A stretch of DNA of 64,000 nt from Lunularia cruciata. Taxonomy: Eukaryota; Streptophyta; Marchantiopsida; Lunulariales; Lunulariaceae. Below the pieces are notes generated by a model that saw only the letters and a list, made by a program, of their open reading frames with translations, was not told where the DNA came from and made no database searches. Location of the stretch: positions 5,028,001-5,092,000 of the forward strand of contig OX419762.1 in NCBI GenBank assembly GCA_948567375.1, in the 5' to 3' direction. This document shows, piece after piece, positions 10,850 to 23,794 of the stretch (its first letter is position 1; each line of letters opens with the position of its first letter). The position numbers and the translations under genes are program-made.

Positions 10850-11113
10850 ATATTTTAAATAACATGTGTTTGTTTCTCTCTGGAGAACATTTGTTGGTGC
10901 AATCCATAAGAGAGCAATCACACTAAGTAATGTTTCTCAGGATTTTCCAATTATTTGTAGACAATATAACTTGCATCCCTCATATATCTTAGGTGTTGTA
11001 GAATAGATCCTCTTCGAGATTCAATGGGAGCTTAGCTCCATTTTACCCAATTTCTTTTCCTTGTTAGGTTTGATAGGTCTTCCCATCCTTCTTGTTATCA
11101 CCCGCGGTCACTA
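10850..11113 (+). mobile_element. LINE-like element fragment (copy 3), 5'-truncated
   Basis: The plus strand matches the minus strand of LINE copies A and C. It runs from GGTGCAATCCATAAGAGAGC (near 10890), through ACTTGCAT and the GGTGTTGTAG region, to the tail (TTGATAGGTCTTCCCATCC and CCGCGGTCAC, ending about 11113). Translated, it gives 'GAIHKRAITLSNVSQDFP', parallel to 'GAIHRRAITLGDVSSNAP' in copy C. Its orientation is opposite to copies A, B and C. It is too short to encode a domain. Confidence 0.8.
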
Positions 11114-12244
11114 ATTCTCATGGATGGTTCATAGATGAATGAAAAGGATATATGATTCTACGAGGAATAGCTGAATTATTTATGTTTTTCTTGCATTTTA
11201 GTAAATAAATCTCTACTTGATTGCTTTGAAATGAAGACAGGATTTTATGAGGAATAGCTAAATTATTTATGTTTTTCTTTCATTGTAGTAAATGAATTTC
11301 TACTTGAAGGCTTTGTTGTGAGAAAAAGGATCAACTAAAAGTTTTGTTGGTGAACTATTGTGCGTGATTTCAACCACTTTGAAAACTTAGTTTAGTTGAA
11401 TTCTGGATCCTCTTCAGTTTTGAAAAAAGTCATCAGTATCTAAGTGGGTACGACGTCCAGAAGATACTCCATCTTGCCTATGATTTCTTGTTGCTTTTCA
11501 CATGGAGATACCGGCCAAGTGTTTGTCACTGCTCTATTCGTAAATCACAACAGCATTTTCGGCCACAGCTCGTTTAACATGCTTGCCAATTCTATCTAGC
11601 GCAACCACACGGATGTGTCCCAAGAATAAGTATATCCCTGCAAGAAAAGGCCACAAGTCCCCGGAAACCTCAATATATCAACATGACTAACACCGTGACG
11701 CGGCTTGGCCAATTTCTCTGCACCGACCACGCTTAGCACATTTTGCAAGAAATCTCATATTTTCATGTTCAAGCGACTTTTGAAGGTCGAAGTGAACTAG
11801 ATTCCATTTTTGCTCACTGTTTCATCGGTGCTTGCCATCTGCCTGCCTAGCTAAGTCAGAAGAAGACACGTGAAGCTCTCTAGACACATATACCCTTCTC
11901 TTGAAGGAGCAATATCTATATAGCTCAAGATGTATGACTTCCGCATTTCAAACATCTAGAAAAATGATCAGATTGGGTCAAAAGTGTTGAGAATATGGAA
12001 CCACGTTTGGATAATCGTTGTCCTTTTGGACAGAATCCTAATGCAGTCATAATACACTCATAAGATCCGTGTGGATGCTCTTATTGCTGCTTTTGCTTAG
12101 CTTAGTTCAGCCCTGACTTACATTATTATTCAGGTTCAACCCTACAACTCACTTCGAGTTATCACTATACATACACTTCCAATTCTATATATACCTATAT
12201 ACTTCCGATTTTATATATATTAATTTTATCGGGCTTTAGTCCCT
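11114..12244. other. no gene recognised
   Basis: Unassigned sequence without a long frame. A short AT-rich duplication (GAATAGCT(A/G)AATTATTTATG) is visible at about 11162-11280. No other structure is evident. Confidence 0.35.
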
Positions 12245-12340
12245 TTTTATCTCTTGTGTTTGATCCTTGTACGGACTTGATGGATATCCTTTCAATCATC
12301 CTTCTATCCTTCTTGTCATATTACGTAGTCGCTGCCTGTC
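12245..12340 (+). repeat. LINE 3' tail (copy 4), diverged
   Basis: TTTTTATCTCTTGTG, CCTTGTACGGACTTGATGG, a degraded hairpin, then TATCCTTCTTG and TACGTAGTCGCTGCC follow the tail consensus in order. Upstream GGGCTTTAGTCCC matches the first hairpin. Confidence 0.65.
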
Positions 12341-12420
12341 ATTCCATATATTCTCTTTTCTTCTCTGTATTTACATATCCATTCTTCTATTTCTTCGAAT
12401 CCATACCGATACATTAAAAT

Positions 12421-12507
12421 TTAGTCCCATGTTACCTGATACGTTTTACCCTCGTATGGCTTGATGGGGTCTTCGCATCCTTCTTGTTATCGTACGCGGT
12501 CGCCGTT
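12421..12507 (+). repeat. LINE 3' tail (copy 5)
   Basis: TAGTCCCATGTTACC, CTCGTATGGCTTGATGGGG, CTTCGCATCCTTCTTG and ACGCGGTCGCCG match the tail end to end. It lies about 80 bp after copy 4 in the same orientation. Confidence 0.75.
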
Positions 12508-13420
12508 TCCACACTTTGGAAATTGCTAACATTCGTCGTTATGTTTCTCATTTTTCTCCGAAGAGATCAGTCAAGATCAACGAATCTAAATGCTGATTCC
12601 GGGACTTCAATTTCCACCGTTTCTTCGGTTTCGATGGATGTTCTTCGGATCGATGTCGATTCATATTTTTATGAATTTACTTACTCTTGCCCCGCTTAAC
12701 CCACCCTTGCTTCTTCGAACCCTTATCTGCGGTTTCTACTTCCTCCTACTGTACGAGACTTCCTGCACGAGCGACACAACGCAAGATCACCGCCTCCGGT
12801 GACCTTGTAATAGAAACTGTGGGAATATGACTGCGTCCGCCATTGCTGACATACGAACCCAAGACTTTATGATCAAGAGTTCCTTTCCGGTATAGTGACA
12901 AATCTTACCATGTCCCCAAGCTTTCACAATAAAATTCTGCAAGTAAACAGTTCCCGGTTCGAGCAAGGCGGCCGTGAACTCACCGTGAACGTAGTTTACC
13001 ATGAACAGAGAGTGTTCACGGTTGGTCTGAGTTAGCAACTCCCTGTAAAACGAACCAGGATTATTACCCTGAGACAGGACACCTTCCTATCTCACTGACG
13101 TGGGCAAGAATCTACACCTCTACAGAATAACGGTAACAAACAATATAGTTACCGTAATGCATCTCCTGTAGTGGTTTCTGTATCCGCTACATTGATTCGC
13201 CACAACTTGATTCCCCTCAGCAAATCTGTCTACGGAACGTTGCAGTCAGAAAAATTATATTTATAGTCCATGAGACCGGATCTCCAGGACGGACCGTAGT
13301 CATATCCAGTTCTCCGCATCTATCAATCATAGGCGGGTACAACAACGAAACACAGTCAACGGGAGCACTGTACCTCCAGAAAACTAGGAAAATGTAATAC
13401 AGTAAAGTAATAAAGAGAAA
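12508..13420. other. GC-richer sequence, no gene recognised
   Basis: Short open frames lie on both strands (for example 12484-12699 plus and 12787-13038 minus) without recognisable domains. I see no splice-consistent gene. Confidence 0.3.
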
Positions 13421-13452
13421 AGGGCGACCGCTTACAAAACACAAAGGATGAG
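13421..13452 (-). repeat. LINE 3' tail fragment (copy 6)
   Basis: AGGGCGACCGCTTACAAAAC then ACAAAGGATGAG match the outermost 30 bases of the tail on the minus strand. It faces outward from copy 7. Confidence 0.55.
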
Positions 13453-13484
13453 TAAAGTAAAGTAATAAAGTAGGAATATGTAAA

Positions 13485-13562
13485 CGGGTAGCCCCATTTC
13501 ACCTCTTTTGTTATTCTTTGTATGGGATGACGGGGTCTTCCCATCTTCACGTAGAACACATG
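13485..13562 (+). repeat. LINE 3' tail (copy 7), 3' end altered
   Basis: GGGTAGCCCCATTTCACCTC, TTTTGTTATTCTTTGTATGG, ATGACGGGGTCTTCCCATC and CACGTAGAACACATG follow the tail order. The final GCGGTCGCC is missing. Confidence 0.6.
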
Positions 13563-16500
13563 AAGATGTGTTATCCGAGCCTACCTTTTTCACTAATGCA
13601 ATATGTATTAGAGAGTTCCAGAAATAGTCTTGACTGATATCTATAGGATAAATGACAAATTTAATAATTATTTTTAATGAACACAGTAAGGAGATGAGGT
13701 GTTAATAAATGAACGCCCAACAAACTATGTTGTGATGTATCTAGTGCAAATTTAGTTCATTTATAAAAATCATATGCCATATTTCAAATGTTTAGGATTG
13801 CAGTATTGAAACAAACTATTGTCAAAAGAGGTGATGTGGTTTCTTGAGAGGGTTATCACTTTTTTTGGGTAATTTTTAGAATGGGATATTTGGAAAGTTT
13901 TGGCAGATCCAAATTGTCGCTCTCAATTATTCAAATTCACCATTTGTGTGCAAATGCTCCTGTCTGTAAACTAAACCACCGGGTTTTGTAGTTGTGCATT
14001 GGTGTGGTGGTTCATTTCCCTAGATTAGTGTGGCAAGGGAGATAGCGCGCATTATGGAAAATGATATGCATAGCCCTATGTAAACCAAGAAATTGATTAA
14101 AGGTCAATGAATTTTACTCCAAAAGGGAAACAAAAATTTAGCAGTATAATCTGGGGGAATTCATGTTTGACATATGCCAGATCAAGTATCTAAATGCAAT
14201 GCATGCTCACACTTGGAAGCAGAACCAACGGGTGCCATCATATGGCTACTTAAGGCCACAAGCGACATCGTGCAAAATCTCATTTAATCCTAAATTAACA
14301 CATTAGATCAGGCAACAACCGGCACTAACCAGATTCACCCTAAACTAGGCACTTTATTAAACCTAAATTATAATTAATGCTTTATGGTGTGCAAGCGGAA
14401 AACTCCATATCTCTTATTTCCTACAAACCACCTATTATGGATTTTGCTAATAATAAGGGACTTGGCCAAAAACCCATAATGAATCCTTTTCTTCTTCCGA
14501 CCGGCACCCCATACCGATTTTAATGAATGCTTCATAAAAACATATATGAAAATATACAGAATTTTGTAAAACTATTTTTGAATACTAATACATTAGTGAA
14601 ACATAACATCTTTTTATACTTAATACACGTATATATCCTATAGGTGAATCAATATAACCTTGTTCAACCCGAAAAAACATGTAATGACAACAACGGTTGA
14701 ACATTACATTATTTTCTTTGTCCAACTATTGTTTTGATTGATACACCTTGCAAAAATTAACTGACTCACGTAATTAATTTGCCCATTTCAGTTCTAATAA
14801 TAGAGAGAGGGACACCTTTCAAGCTTTAGTGCTCTGGTGAAGGCCTGGAACACACCTTATATGACTATAAGTCATTTAAGAACTAGTGCTCTACGGTTCC
14901 ACTCAAACAAGAAATAAAACACTTAAGAGCTTTATTTGTAGCATGAAATTCTTGGTGATCAGTCATCAAAGAATATTAACGGATAATATACCAAGAACAA
15001 GCTTTCCCACTTTGTAGCATTTGCATTTTCAATTTTGATATCTGACATGAGATATTTCACTTTTCTTAGAACAATTAAATCGACTGAGCTGGCAGCATCA
15101 CTCAGAATTAATTCCATGTGATTTATAAAGATTCAAAATAGATACCAACACCTCTTGAAACTCATTTCATCCAAATTCAAAAGCAAAACTTATAACACAT
15201 AACTCATTTATATTCAAAAGGTCCAAATGTAATTTGGTCATATTTGCACAAAAAGCACCAATAGAAGATTATAGACTGTAGATGTTGAAGAGAAAAACCT
15301 TTATATCATAATTTACACATCATATAAATGAAAATTTACCATCAAAAAGGACTCACACTAAGCACAAATTAAATCATTAAACAAGAACCTTTCGTATTAT
15401 TTGCAAACTTCCCTAGCCTTTGTCACAAATAAAATTTTAAAGATAGAATATTTCTTAAGAGTATTAAAATCTCAGTTATATCCCTAAATCAACATAATAT
15501 TAAGAGACTTGACTAACTGTAATTTCATAAATATTAGGAAAAAACATTGTGAAAAAAGTAAAAAACAAAATTAACAAATTTCTAATCAATATAAATATGT
15601 GCATAATAAGCTTAATCTGAAAGAATATATCCAATTTTATTCTCATCAGATGATTATCCATAAATAGAAAATAATTATATAATTTTGGATAAATTTCTAA
15701 AAGATTTTTCAAGGCATGGCCACATAATCAAATACTAGCAATATCATTAACTATATTGTTTCTATGCAAAATTGTTTCCAATAACCTAAATTATTGGAAC
15801 CTTTATTATCAAACCTAAATTTGATTTTTAGTGTCTACATGCACGTCTAGAGCAACTTGCATCCAAATATGTTGTCATTCTACTCTATCATTTTTCTACA
15901 TTTTGTTATACTTATAGTATTTCTAAGTATAACCAATTTTTGTCAATATTTTAATATAAATAAATTCAATTTCAACCAATAAAGATATCATTCAAATATA
16001 TTTATTACTTTCTTATTTTTTTCAATACATCACTTGCATTAAATGCATCTTCTTTCTTGATAGCAGACCATTGAATCTCAAGTCTCTTTGGTTTCACTTC
16101 CTCATTCCAAAATAAGACCTTAAGAAGATGGCACATCCAAAGCATGGTAATTTCTCTGAATTATTACTATAAATTATCCTTACCTAAGCTCTTTCATATT
16201 TCCTATCGACTTAATTGTTATATGTACTTGCATACGTAGGTATATATAGGTATATATGTAGATCTGTACCTCTTTATCGAAACAAAAGACCCCTTATATC
16301 CTCCATGAAAATTAGTGCCTTTCTTACTGAGTTGAAGATCGAACTCTTGTTAATAGAAATGTTTTCTCAAATGGAATGCGAGTCCCCCATTTGGAATTGA
16401 TCATAAAATTCAAAATCAATTTTGGAAAGAAAAACAAATATCCACACAATGAATCTCAATTCAAGAAAATTATACAAGATATAAACTTAAAACTTTCTTT

Positions 16501-18600
16501 GTTTATATCTTAATATTTGTTGGTTAGGTTTATCCAAGGCTCACTCTTTCTATGGCTAAAGACATCTTCATACATTAGTCTCTGCTAATAAAAGGTAACT
16601 ATAACAAACTCATAACTCCTCTTCTTTGTTAGCATTGTGATAAGATATTAGACTTACTCTTCAGGTTCTTGTTATATATAAGTAAGATTTTGTGTACCAT
16701 TTTTAGATTTCTATTGTGCATATAAAAATTATCTACTAAAAAATTTAATGTAAAACAAACATTGAAGGTTATGTCATTTAAAGGATCACCCTGTTTAGGT
16801 AGCTCATTTGAATATCTTTTGACATCCTATTAGGTTTCAGCATTCTAAAGAAGATGTTGGAGTGTGGTGCTTTTTTGTATGAGAGTGATGGGAGCATATA
16901 ATGTGAAGGCTTTAGATTTAGTCAAGTCAAGAGATATTTGATTAAATAAATAAATAAATAATTTTTAAGTATTTAAAGAGAAGAAGCTTAAACCATGAAA
17001 AAATTAAGCTTAATCCAACTTAAACACTTTCTTATCAAGAAGCATAGAGATATAAGTTTTTATTTTATTTTTGAAATGTATTTTTGAAAGTAATTGGAGG
17101 TAAAGAATGAGAAGATGAGAGCTAATATACTTAAATAACATATAATCCATTTTATTATAGTAGAATTTATATCAAACTAAAATATATTATAGGTCAAGAA
17201 GAGAGTTGGTTTGATTCATGTTGCAAATCATAACTAATCCTCCTAAAAGAAATACATTAACAAATAAGGCATTTGCAATCAACTTTTTGTTCCTTGGTGC
17301 AATATAAAAGTGTAATTTTCTTTTGATCCTGGTAAATAATAACAGTAGCAAGATATATCTCAAGTTGTGGTAGACATTTCTTCTTTTATGTGCTAATCTT
17401 ATATTCACATGCTTATTGAATTTTTTTTATTAGTTATAATATATTGAGCTAAAATTTCATAATAAAAATGATAAATAATTTTCAAGCTTTCTGAAAAACC
17501 TTTACGTATGAGGTTGAAGCATTTTGAAAGTGGTTCTAATAAAAATAATAGCTTACTTTGTGTTGTGATAGAAAGGGTAGAAAAACCAAAGAGTAGATAT
17601 CTTATGTTTGATGATACATCTTTGATAAAGTTGAATTTCAGTCAATGAACATAACCATTTCTCAAGTATACATTTTTTATATCTAACAACACAGAAATTT
17701 TATATAATAACATTAATTCAAAAAGGAAATATAAATAAAGAGGATCTAAAAATTAATTAAATTTATGATTAAAACCAACAAGAATAGTAAAATTAAAGTA
17801 TCATAAATATACTAGGAGCCTCTAAGAATAATCAAAATAATGAAGGACATATAGTATATGAAGATATTTATAATCCTATCTTGGTTAGTCTTCTTTTGAG
17901 TATACGGTTGTAAGTTAGAATGAAGCTAATTAAGGTTTAGCTTTAAGAAATAAAATGTATTAGCGATGTACACAATGATTTTTCTAACAAGTAAATTGGA
18001 AGTACCATTTCCACGTACTTTGCTTGTTGCTTTAAGTACATCTAAATTCATTTGTAGGAATTTTTCTCTTCCATAGTTGGTACGTTTTATTCTCAGATTT
18101 GGTGAGTAAAACAAATAAAATTGATATTTTAATAATAGTTATGAGAATTGATAACAAGTACAAATTTTTTTTAAACCACTTTACAACTCTTCAAAATACA
18201 TCTGTAAAATCTGATTGGCTGCTTGAAAATCTCATTACATGTATGTAGTAGGTAAAGCAATACATTACATCAGTAAGCATATATGATTCCTTCAAGAACG
18301 TTGTTAGTGGACGTTGATTCCGGAGAGATTAAAACTGTGAAATATTTTACTTACTGTATGCTTACTTTGTCAAATATCCGTATTCGAGACGATATCTAAC
18401 GTATAGTCAATATGTTTTGTGATCCTTTACTCTATGATTCTGTAAGTTAATAGTCTGTTCACTATATTACTAGCTGCCATATGCAGATTGAATAATGTAG
18501 CAGTCAATTGAGGTACCATGTTGCTGTTTATCACGAGGACAAACAAACAGGACAAACATCATTACTTGGAACTAGCGCACAGAGTTGGTATCATGTGAAA
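13563..18600. other. AT-rich gene-free stretch
   Basis: About 5 kb of strongly AT-rich DNA with no frame above 75 codons and no family motif on either strand. There are local low-complexity words (for example AATAAATAAATAAAT near 16945 and TAGGTATATA repeats at 16239-16257). I recognise no repeat family shared with the rest of the window. Confidence 0.5.
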
Positions 18601-20340
18601 CATATACTCATCTCTATAATTTTAGTAAATGCAACTACATGATGAAATAATCTCATCTCTATACAACTCAATGAAATCGAAGCCGATAAACCGCCCTGAA
18701 AGCCGGACATATCCACGAGGCTACACACACGTTACAGTAGTGGCCTTGTCCCTTGTCCCTTGTTAGTTCGCTAAATATTACAATCTCTCTTACCGGTAGT
18801 ACCTCCAAGGCGCTGCAGATTACTCTCAGACTACACATGACTACACGAGGAAATAGACATATAGCAGTGATAGTGAACCTAACTAGCAATTTACATGATT
18901 AGCTCCCTTGGTAACCACAGAACGTAGAAGATGGGGACCAAAGAGCATAAGGAAATTTCCTTTACTGCGACAAGTAAACATGGACATCCAGTCGAAAAGA
19001 GTAGATAAAACAAGCTCGACCTCCCAAGCCACAGTGACTCTGCTGTGAAGGTTCGAATTGCACTAAGCAAATGATGCCACATCTAATGAACACGACTTCT
19101 CCTCAGCAGGAAATTTTCTCGGTTGAAAATGGATGGGTGCTGATCTCCGTAAATTCGATCTCCATCCAGGGTTCAAGACCTGCTCTCTCGTCACATTGCT
19201 GTAACGATGATTAGGGGATAATCATGTCCTCTGGTGACGAATTAAATGTGATTACTTTGGGTGGCGTGCAATAATTTGAATAATCTACTTTCGATTGGCA
19301 CTGGGGACGAAGAACCTGGAGAGGGGGCCAAGTACCAAAGGGGTGGTGCAGGCCGTGAATTAAACCCCATGCCACGAACTTGGGTTTACTCTGATGAAAA
19401 AGGATAAACTAGAATAAATAGAAGTCCGAGAAACCGTAATTTTTAACCATTCGCTATGGGAAATAGCGTAGGTGTAATGGAATGTTTTAAGCGCTTTCAC
19501 AATCGTGACAAAATCTACGCGGACACTTCGATGGGTATTTTAAGTGCCTCGTCTCCCTTAAACCACTGTTTGGTATCAAACGTGAGTGTAGCGCGTTGAT
19601 ACATCACTAAATAATCATATGAAAGATTCTTTAATGAACATGTAATGTCTGTCTGAAAATACTGATAGTCCAGTAATGAATTTACAGTTTGAGCATATCC
19701 CCTATCGACGATGATGTGCTGGAAGTTAAAACATAACAAGTTCCTACCTCCCAGTGTCAATTTATAGAGGAAAGAAGGATCAGCCTTCAACAAATTTGTG
19801 GCGATCAGACGCAGCAAAGGTATGGCCTTTCCCACGGCAAAGTGTGATGACATAGCAGTAGGTTTATTCCGTTCCTCCAAGGGAATTACCCTCTCGGATA
19901 TCACTGTCACTTTCCAAGTTGGCATCAAACTCACACGACCGGCCTGATCGTGATTTTCGTAGTTCCAGGTTATCCACAATTTTGATCCAACATACTATTC
20001 ACATTGAGATTCTAAAGGGTCCCTCCAATGATTAAAATTGACGGTTTCCATCTACAGTTGCTACGTAGCCCTCTCTCGACTCTGGCTGGATTCCTTTTCC
20101 GCTGCGAATCAAGTGGACAAAAAGGTTTCCATAGAGAAGCTTAATTCATGGGCTTCTACCTTGCAAGTTGGCATGTCAGTAACTCATCTCAATCGCGAGA
20201 CAAGATGGACATAGACTTAGGGCCTTTCTACAAATGTTTCTATAATGTCTAAACTTAACAGGATCCGTTTAGATGGGGGTAATTTTTCTGAAAATAGAGA
20301 AAGCCTTTCTATCTGGCTACTTTTTATTGAGAATTTGAAG
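18601..20340 (-). other. GC-moderate unique region with an unidentified open frame
   Basis: Base composition changes near 18500. A minus-strand frame is open from about 19994 to 19512, giving 154 residues counted from a non-ATG (TTG) codon at 19979. It has varied, protein-like composition with no internal stop (for example 'TLGGRNLLCFNFQHIIVDRG'). That is the longest uninterrupted non-retroelement frame in the window apart from the LINE and host-gene segments. I do not recognise the family, see no splice partners and have no start Met near its 5' end, so a relic of a gene or virus-like insertion is as likely as an exon. Confidence 0.3.
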
Positions 20341-20349
20341 GTGCGATCA

Positions 20350-20450
20350 GTCTTTTTTATTAATATGTATTAATAAATATATATTAATATTATCAATAAA
20401 TAATAATAATAAATAATAATAATAATAATAAATAATTATTAATGTAGTAT
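20350..20450. repeat. AT-rich simple repeat, (AAT)n
   Basis: Runs of AATAATAAT and TAAATAATAATAATAATAAT, with interspersed TTAATAAATATAT, make a low-complexity tract between the GC-moderate block and the next tail copies. Confidence 0.8.
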
Positions 20451-20832
20451 AAAATAGTTCTATTGATTAACTAATCTGATTTATTTAAATAATGCTAAGT
20501 GACGATCTTTTTCAAAAAGTCACTAAATCTGAGTTACTTTTTACAATTTTAGAAACGTTTATATCTTGGGAATGTATGTCAAGATATGTTTCAATTCCAC
20601 CCACTGAGAAAAGCTTATGTTACCCGACCTGACTAGAACTGACTATCAGCAAAACAGAACATTAGTGAACACAGGCCTTTATCTACAGTCCATATTGTCA
20701 ATGTGATATTAACACACAAAATACTCGACTAAAATTTAACGTGATAACTATAGTATATTTTAAAATATAGATGCAAAAATATTATCCTGGTCATGTTTCC
20801 CAACCCACGTGCAGAGATAGATAGATGAAACG

Positions 20833-20923
20833 GGAGAGGCGCCCGCGTAGCATAACAAGAAGGATGGGAAGATCCCATCAGGCTGTACAAGGATAAAACA
20901 TGAGAGGTAACACGGGCTAATCC
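20833..20923 (-). repeat. LINE 3' tail (copy 8)
   Basis: AGGCGCCCGCGTAGCATAAC, AAGAAGGATGGGAAGATCCC, ATCAGGCTGTACAAGG and ACACGGGCTAATCC match the tail read on the minus strand. The hairpin arms GATGGG/CCCATC are intact. Confidence 0.75.
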
Positions 20924-21065
20924 ACAATACATAGATAGATGTGGTGTATCGAATATCAAGACCTGAAACTGGGACATGGTGCGGGTAAACTTCAAACAAT
21001 TTATCGTGAAATTTAATGAGATCTTATGAATACGTCGAATCTTTTGCTCCTAAAGATTAATAGGG

Positions 21066-21126
21066 CCGGTTACAAGCTTGATGGGGTCTTCACATCCTTC
21101 TTGCTATCCTATGCCGTCGCCTTTTC
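21066..21126 (+). repeat. LINE 3' tail (copy 9)
   Basis: CGGTTACAAGCTTGATGGGG, TCTTCACATCCTTCTTG and ATGCCGTCGCCTTTT match the tail. Together with copy 8 it makes an outward-facing inverted pair enclosing about 140 bp. Confidence 0.7.
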
Positions 21127-22122
21127 TCTCGTTACGAGCTCATTAGGGAGGTGGTTTCAACGGGGTACTTACGGACCCCGTTGAGAAAACGAGCAATGGG
21201 TCGTCCGCAAAATATAAGCGGTGACGCATAAACATTTGCGGAATCCAGCCCATTCCCGCAAAAGGTCGCGTTCCCGTGTTAAACACTCTTCCCCGATTAC
21301 TCGGAGACTTCCGTGATTGTCTTCACGGACTCAAATCAGTTTTAGTGGGTGTGGTGTCTAGAGGTTGTCCCGTAGATATTTTCGTATATGTCTTCATTTC
21401 CTAATCTCCTTGACAAGTCTGTAAACATGCAAAATTGAAACATTTTATTGAGAAGGTACAAATATTTCTACATGTAATTACGAATTTATAATATAAATTT
21501 ATTATTGTAATTTTATTAATAGTTATAAAAAATAAATTTATAGCCGTAATAATTTACGGGCCACCTTGAAGGTCAACCCGTCGTGTATTAAGAGGTTGAG
21601 ATATTCATACATAAAAAATAAAATAAAAAGAATCCCAGAGACGCGTGACCCGCCCCTAAAGTTATACTTGTGTTCCCGTTGTGTTGTGTCGCTTGTACCG
21701 TGTGCTATTCCAATTTATTTAGGACCCCGGCCTATTAAAATGAATATTTTGGGTCCTTGTATGTTTATACGAGACTACTATTACTATACTTAAGACTTAA
21801 CATCTATTCAAGCTGCTCAACGATCATCTTTCCACACTTAGAAGAGATCTAGACTTATTAGTGGATCTGTTTAAGAGATCTTTCTATCGAAGTGGGTCAG
21901 ACGTTTGTCAACTCTAATTGACCTTGAAACACAATATGCAGGGATTGCTCATTCATATCACTCTTGCTTACTCATCTACGCTACCAATGAAGATGAAGGC
22001 TGCTCATAAAGTTATCGGTCTCATAAAGTAGATTGCACTCACGTCGTTGCGATACTACCCTCCTTGCAACGGAAGTATATGTATAATATACGATAAATGT
22101 ATACGATCATTCCAAATTGAAG
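21127..22122. other. no gene recognised
   Basis: GC-moderate text with repeated CCCGCAAA/CCCGT-type words near 21160-21330, then an AT-rich stretch. Short frames (for example 21566-21793) carry no motif. Confidence 0.3.
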
Positions 22123-22219
22123 AAAAGGCGTGCAGTGTACAACACACAAAGGATGGAAAGACCCATTAAGCTCTACAAGGGAGAGACAAACGAGGTAAAA
22201 TGAGGCTAGGTCCCCATAG
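22123..22219 (-). repeat. LINE 3' tail (copy 10, of LINE B)
   Basis: AAAAGGCGTGCAGTGTACAA, CACAAAGGATGGAAAGACCC, ATTAAGCTCTACAAGGGAG and GAGGCTAGGTCCCC match the tail on the minus strand, with one arm of the main hairpin mutated. Confidence 0.75.
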
Positions 22220-23794
22220 TTTAGATATGAAAATTTTTCTTGTTGCACCTAAAACATCATCGCGATGCAAGTTGTAAGATCTACAAACTAAAAGAATAGA
22301 CAAAGAAGCATCACCTAGTGTGATTGCTCTCCGATGTATTGCACTAGCCAATGCTCTCTTTTGAACATGGACACTTGATGTTTAAAGTATGTTACAAAGT
22401 ATGAGAGTGAGAGTGGAACCTTTGACGGCTAATATGGTAAGCTCTTGAGCACTCCTTGACAAATTTTTTGACCACCATGTCCATCGCTCCATATAACTCC
22501 AATGCTAGAGGTGACCTCACTACATATACCTATACTTGGAGACCTTGCATGCTACTACTCCGTTCGTAGCCCATCCAAGTGGATGGGTAATCACTCCCTC
22601 CAAAATTGCATCACATGTAAGGTATGTAATCACAACATCTGCCATTGTCACCTGATCATCTTGGACCAAGTATAAGTTTGCTCTAACACATATCATCTGC
22701 AAAGCATACAAATGCTCCTTCCAAGCAAGGTATCTACTCTCTCCTGCCATAACAAACACTATATCCTTGATGGCATCATGGGTAGCTATCCTCTATCTTG
22801 CAAAAGTGCATTGTGTCATATGGACTGCTGTTGCATCCAGTGGAGAACCACACTCACAAGTGGGTAATGAAGATGCAAACGGGTGGACCAAACTTAGGTG
22901 GAACCTTGTTATTATAGAGAAGGTAGTTGGTGTGAGTTGGAATACCCTAATGCACGATTAAGCTAGTATCCAAGAGCATGCATCCTTGTTGGAGCAATAG
23001 CAAAGATGTGCTCTAGTGGCCCAAGGAATGGACAAGCCAACGAAGAGAGAATGTAGTATATGTTGACATTATCACTTCAACAAGGAAGATTGTAGAACTC
23101 TGGTCCAATCTGATGATAACGAAGCAAAGGATGGAAGGTCCTCCCATGCCCATGAGGATAGACCATCTCTTGTTTGCTATAATAACACAAAGAGAAAAGG
23201 ATCTCTCCTTCACCTTGGTCACGTATGTCTCCAAAACTTACATATCAACAACCACAAAATGGGAGGAAAGTAGAGGTGCCAAAGAGCCCAACTACCCAAA
23301 AATGCTCTAGGTTTCATCTTTTCCATAGATAATTGACCTACCCCTCTACTCAAGATTGGTAAAGATGTCTATCTACATGCCAAATTCACTATCACATAAT
23401 CCAATATCTCTGGTCAAATGATATCACCAAAGACTACCATAATCCTCCTATCAAAAGTTCTCAAAGGTCATAGGAGAGTCAAGGAAAGAGGAATTGTATG
23501 GAGAAGGTAAGTTAATCAGCAAACAATACTAGAGGAGAGTATATCAAATGCCAAATATGGATCTCCAAGTAGAGGAAGATCATCTATATTGAGAATATTC
23601 TCTAAAACGGTATTATCTAATAAGCATGTGACAAAATCCTTGGATCCAAGAATGCATAGTCCATATGTAGATGTCACACACCCCTCTAAAAGCTCAAGGT
23701 GGGAAGGGATACCTAAAGGTGACCACACTCTACACTTTGACACCTTGATTCTCAAGTTTACAACATGTAGCTTGATAGTCAAGCTATTAGAGGT
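22123..23794 (-). mobile_element. LINE-like element copy B, 3' half, split by the chromovirus
   Basis: Sense is the minus strand. From the 3' end come the tail (22123-22219), then the endonuclease-like region (22520-22759: 'VQDDQVTMADVVIT', 'HPLGWATNG', 'KVSKYRYM'), the finger/linker region, and at 23516-23782 a segment reading 'SKCRVWSPLGIP' and 'YGLCILGS', which resembles the post-RT region of LINEs. The copy stops at 23794, where the chromovirus LTR begins, and RT sequence resumes at 30094. The catalytic Asp of the endonuclease motif has changed to Asn (RANLYL), and several frames are broken. Confidence 0.75.

Noticed and set aside
9286-13173. A 3.9-kb CACTA transposon from CACTACAAG at 9286 to CCTGTAGTG at 13173
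   Set aside because: The right end matches only partly, the 3-bp flanks differ, and LINE A sequence continues past 9329.
20833-20923. The recurrent tail as a 5S-rRNA-derived or tRNA-derived SINE
   Set aside because: No A box or B box of a Pol III promoter could be found at the expected spacing, and the resemblance to 5S rRNA is limited to a few words.
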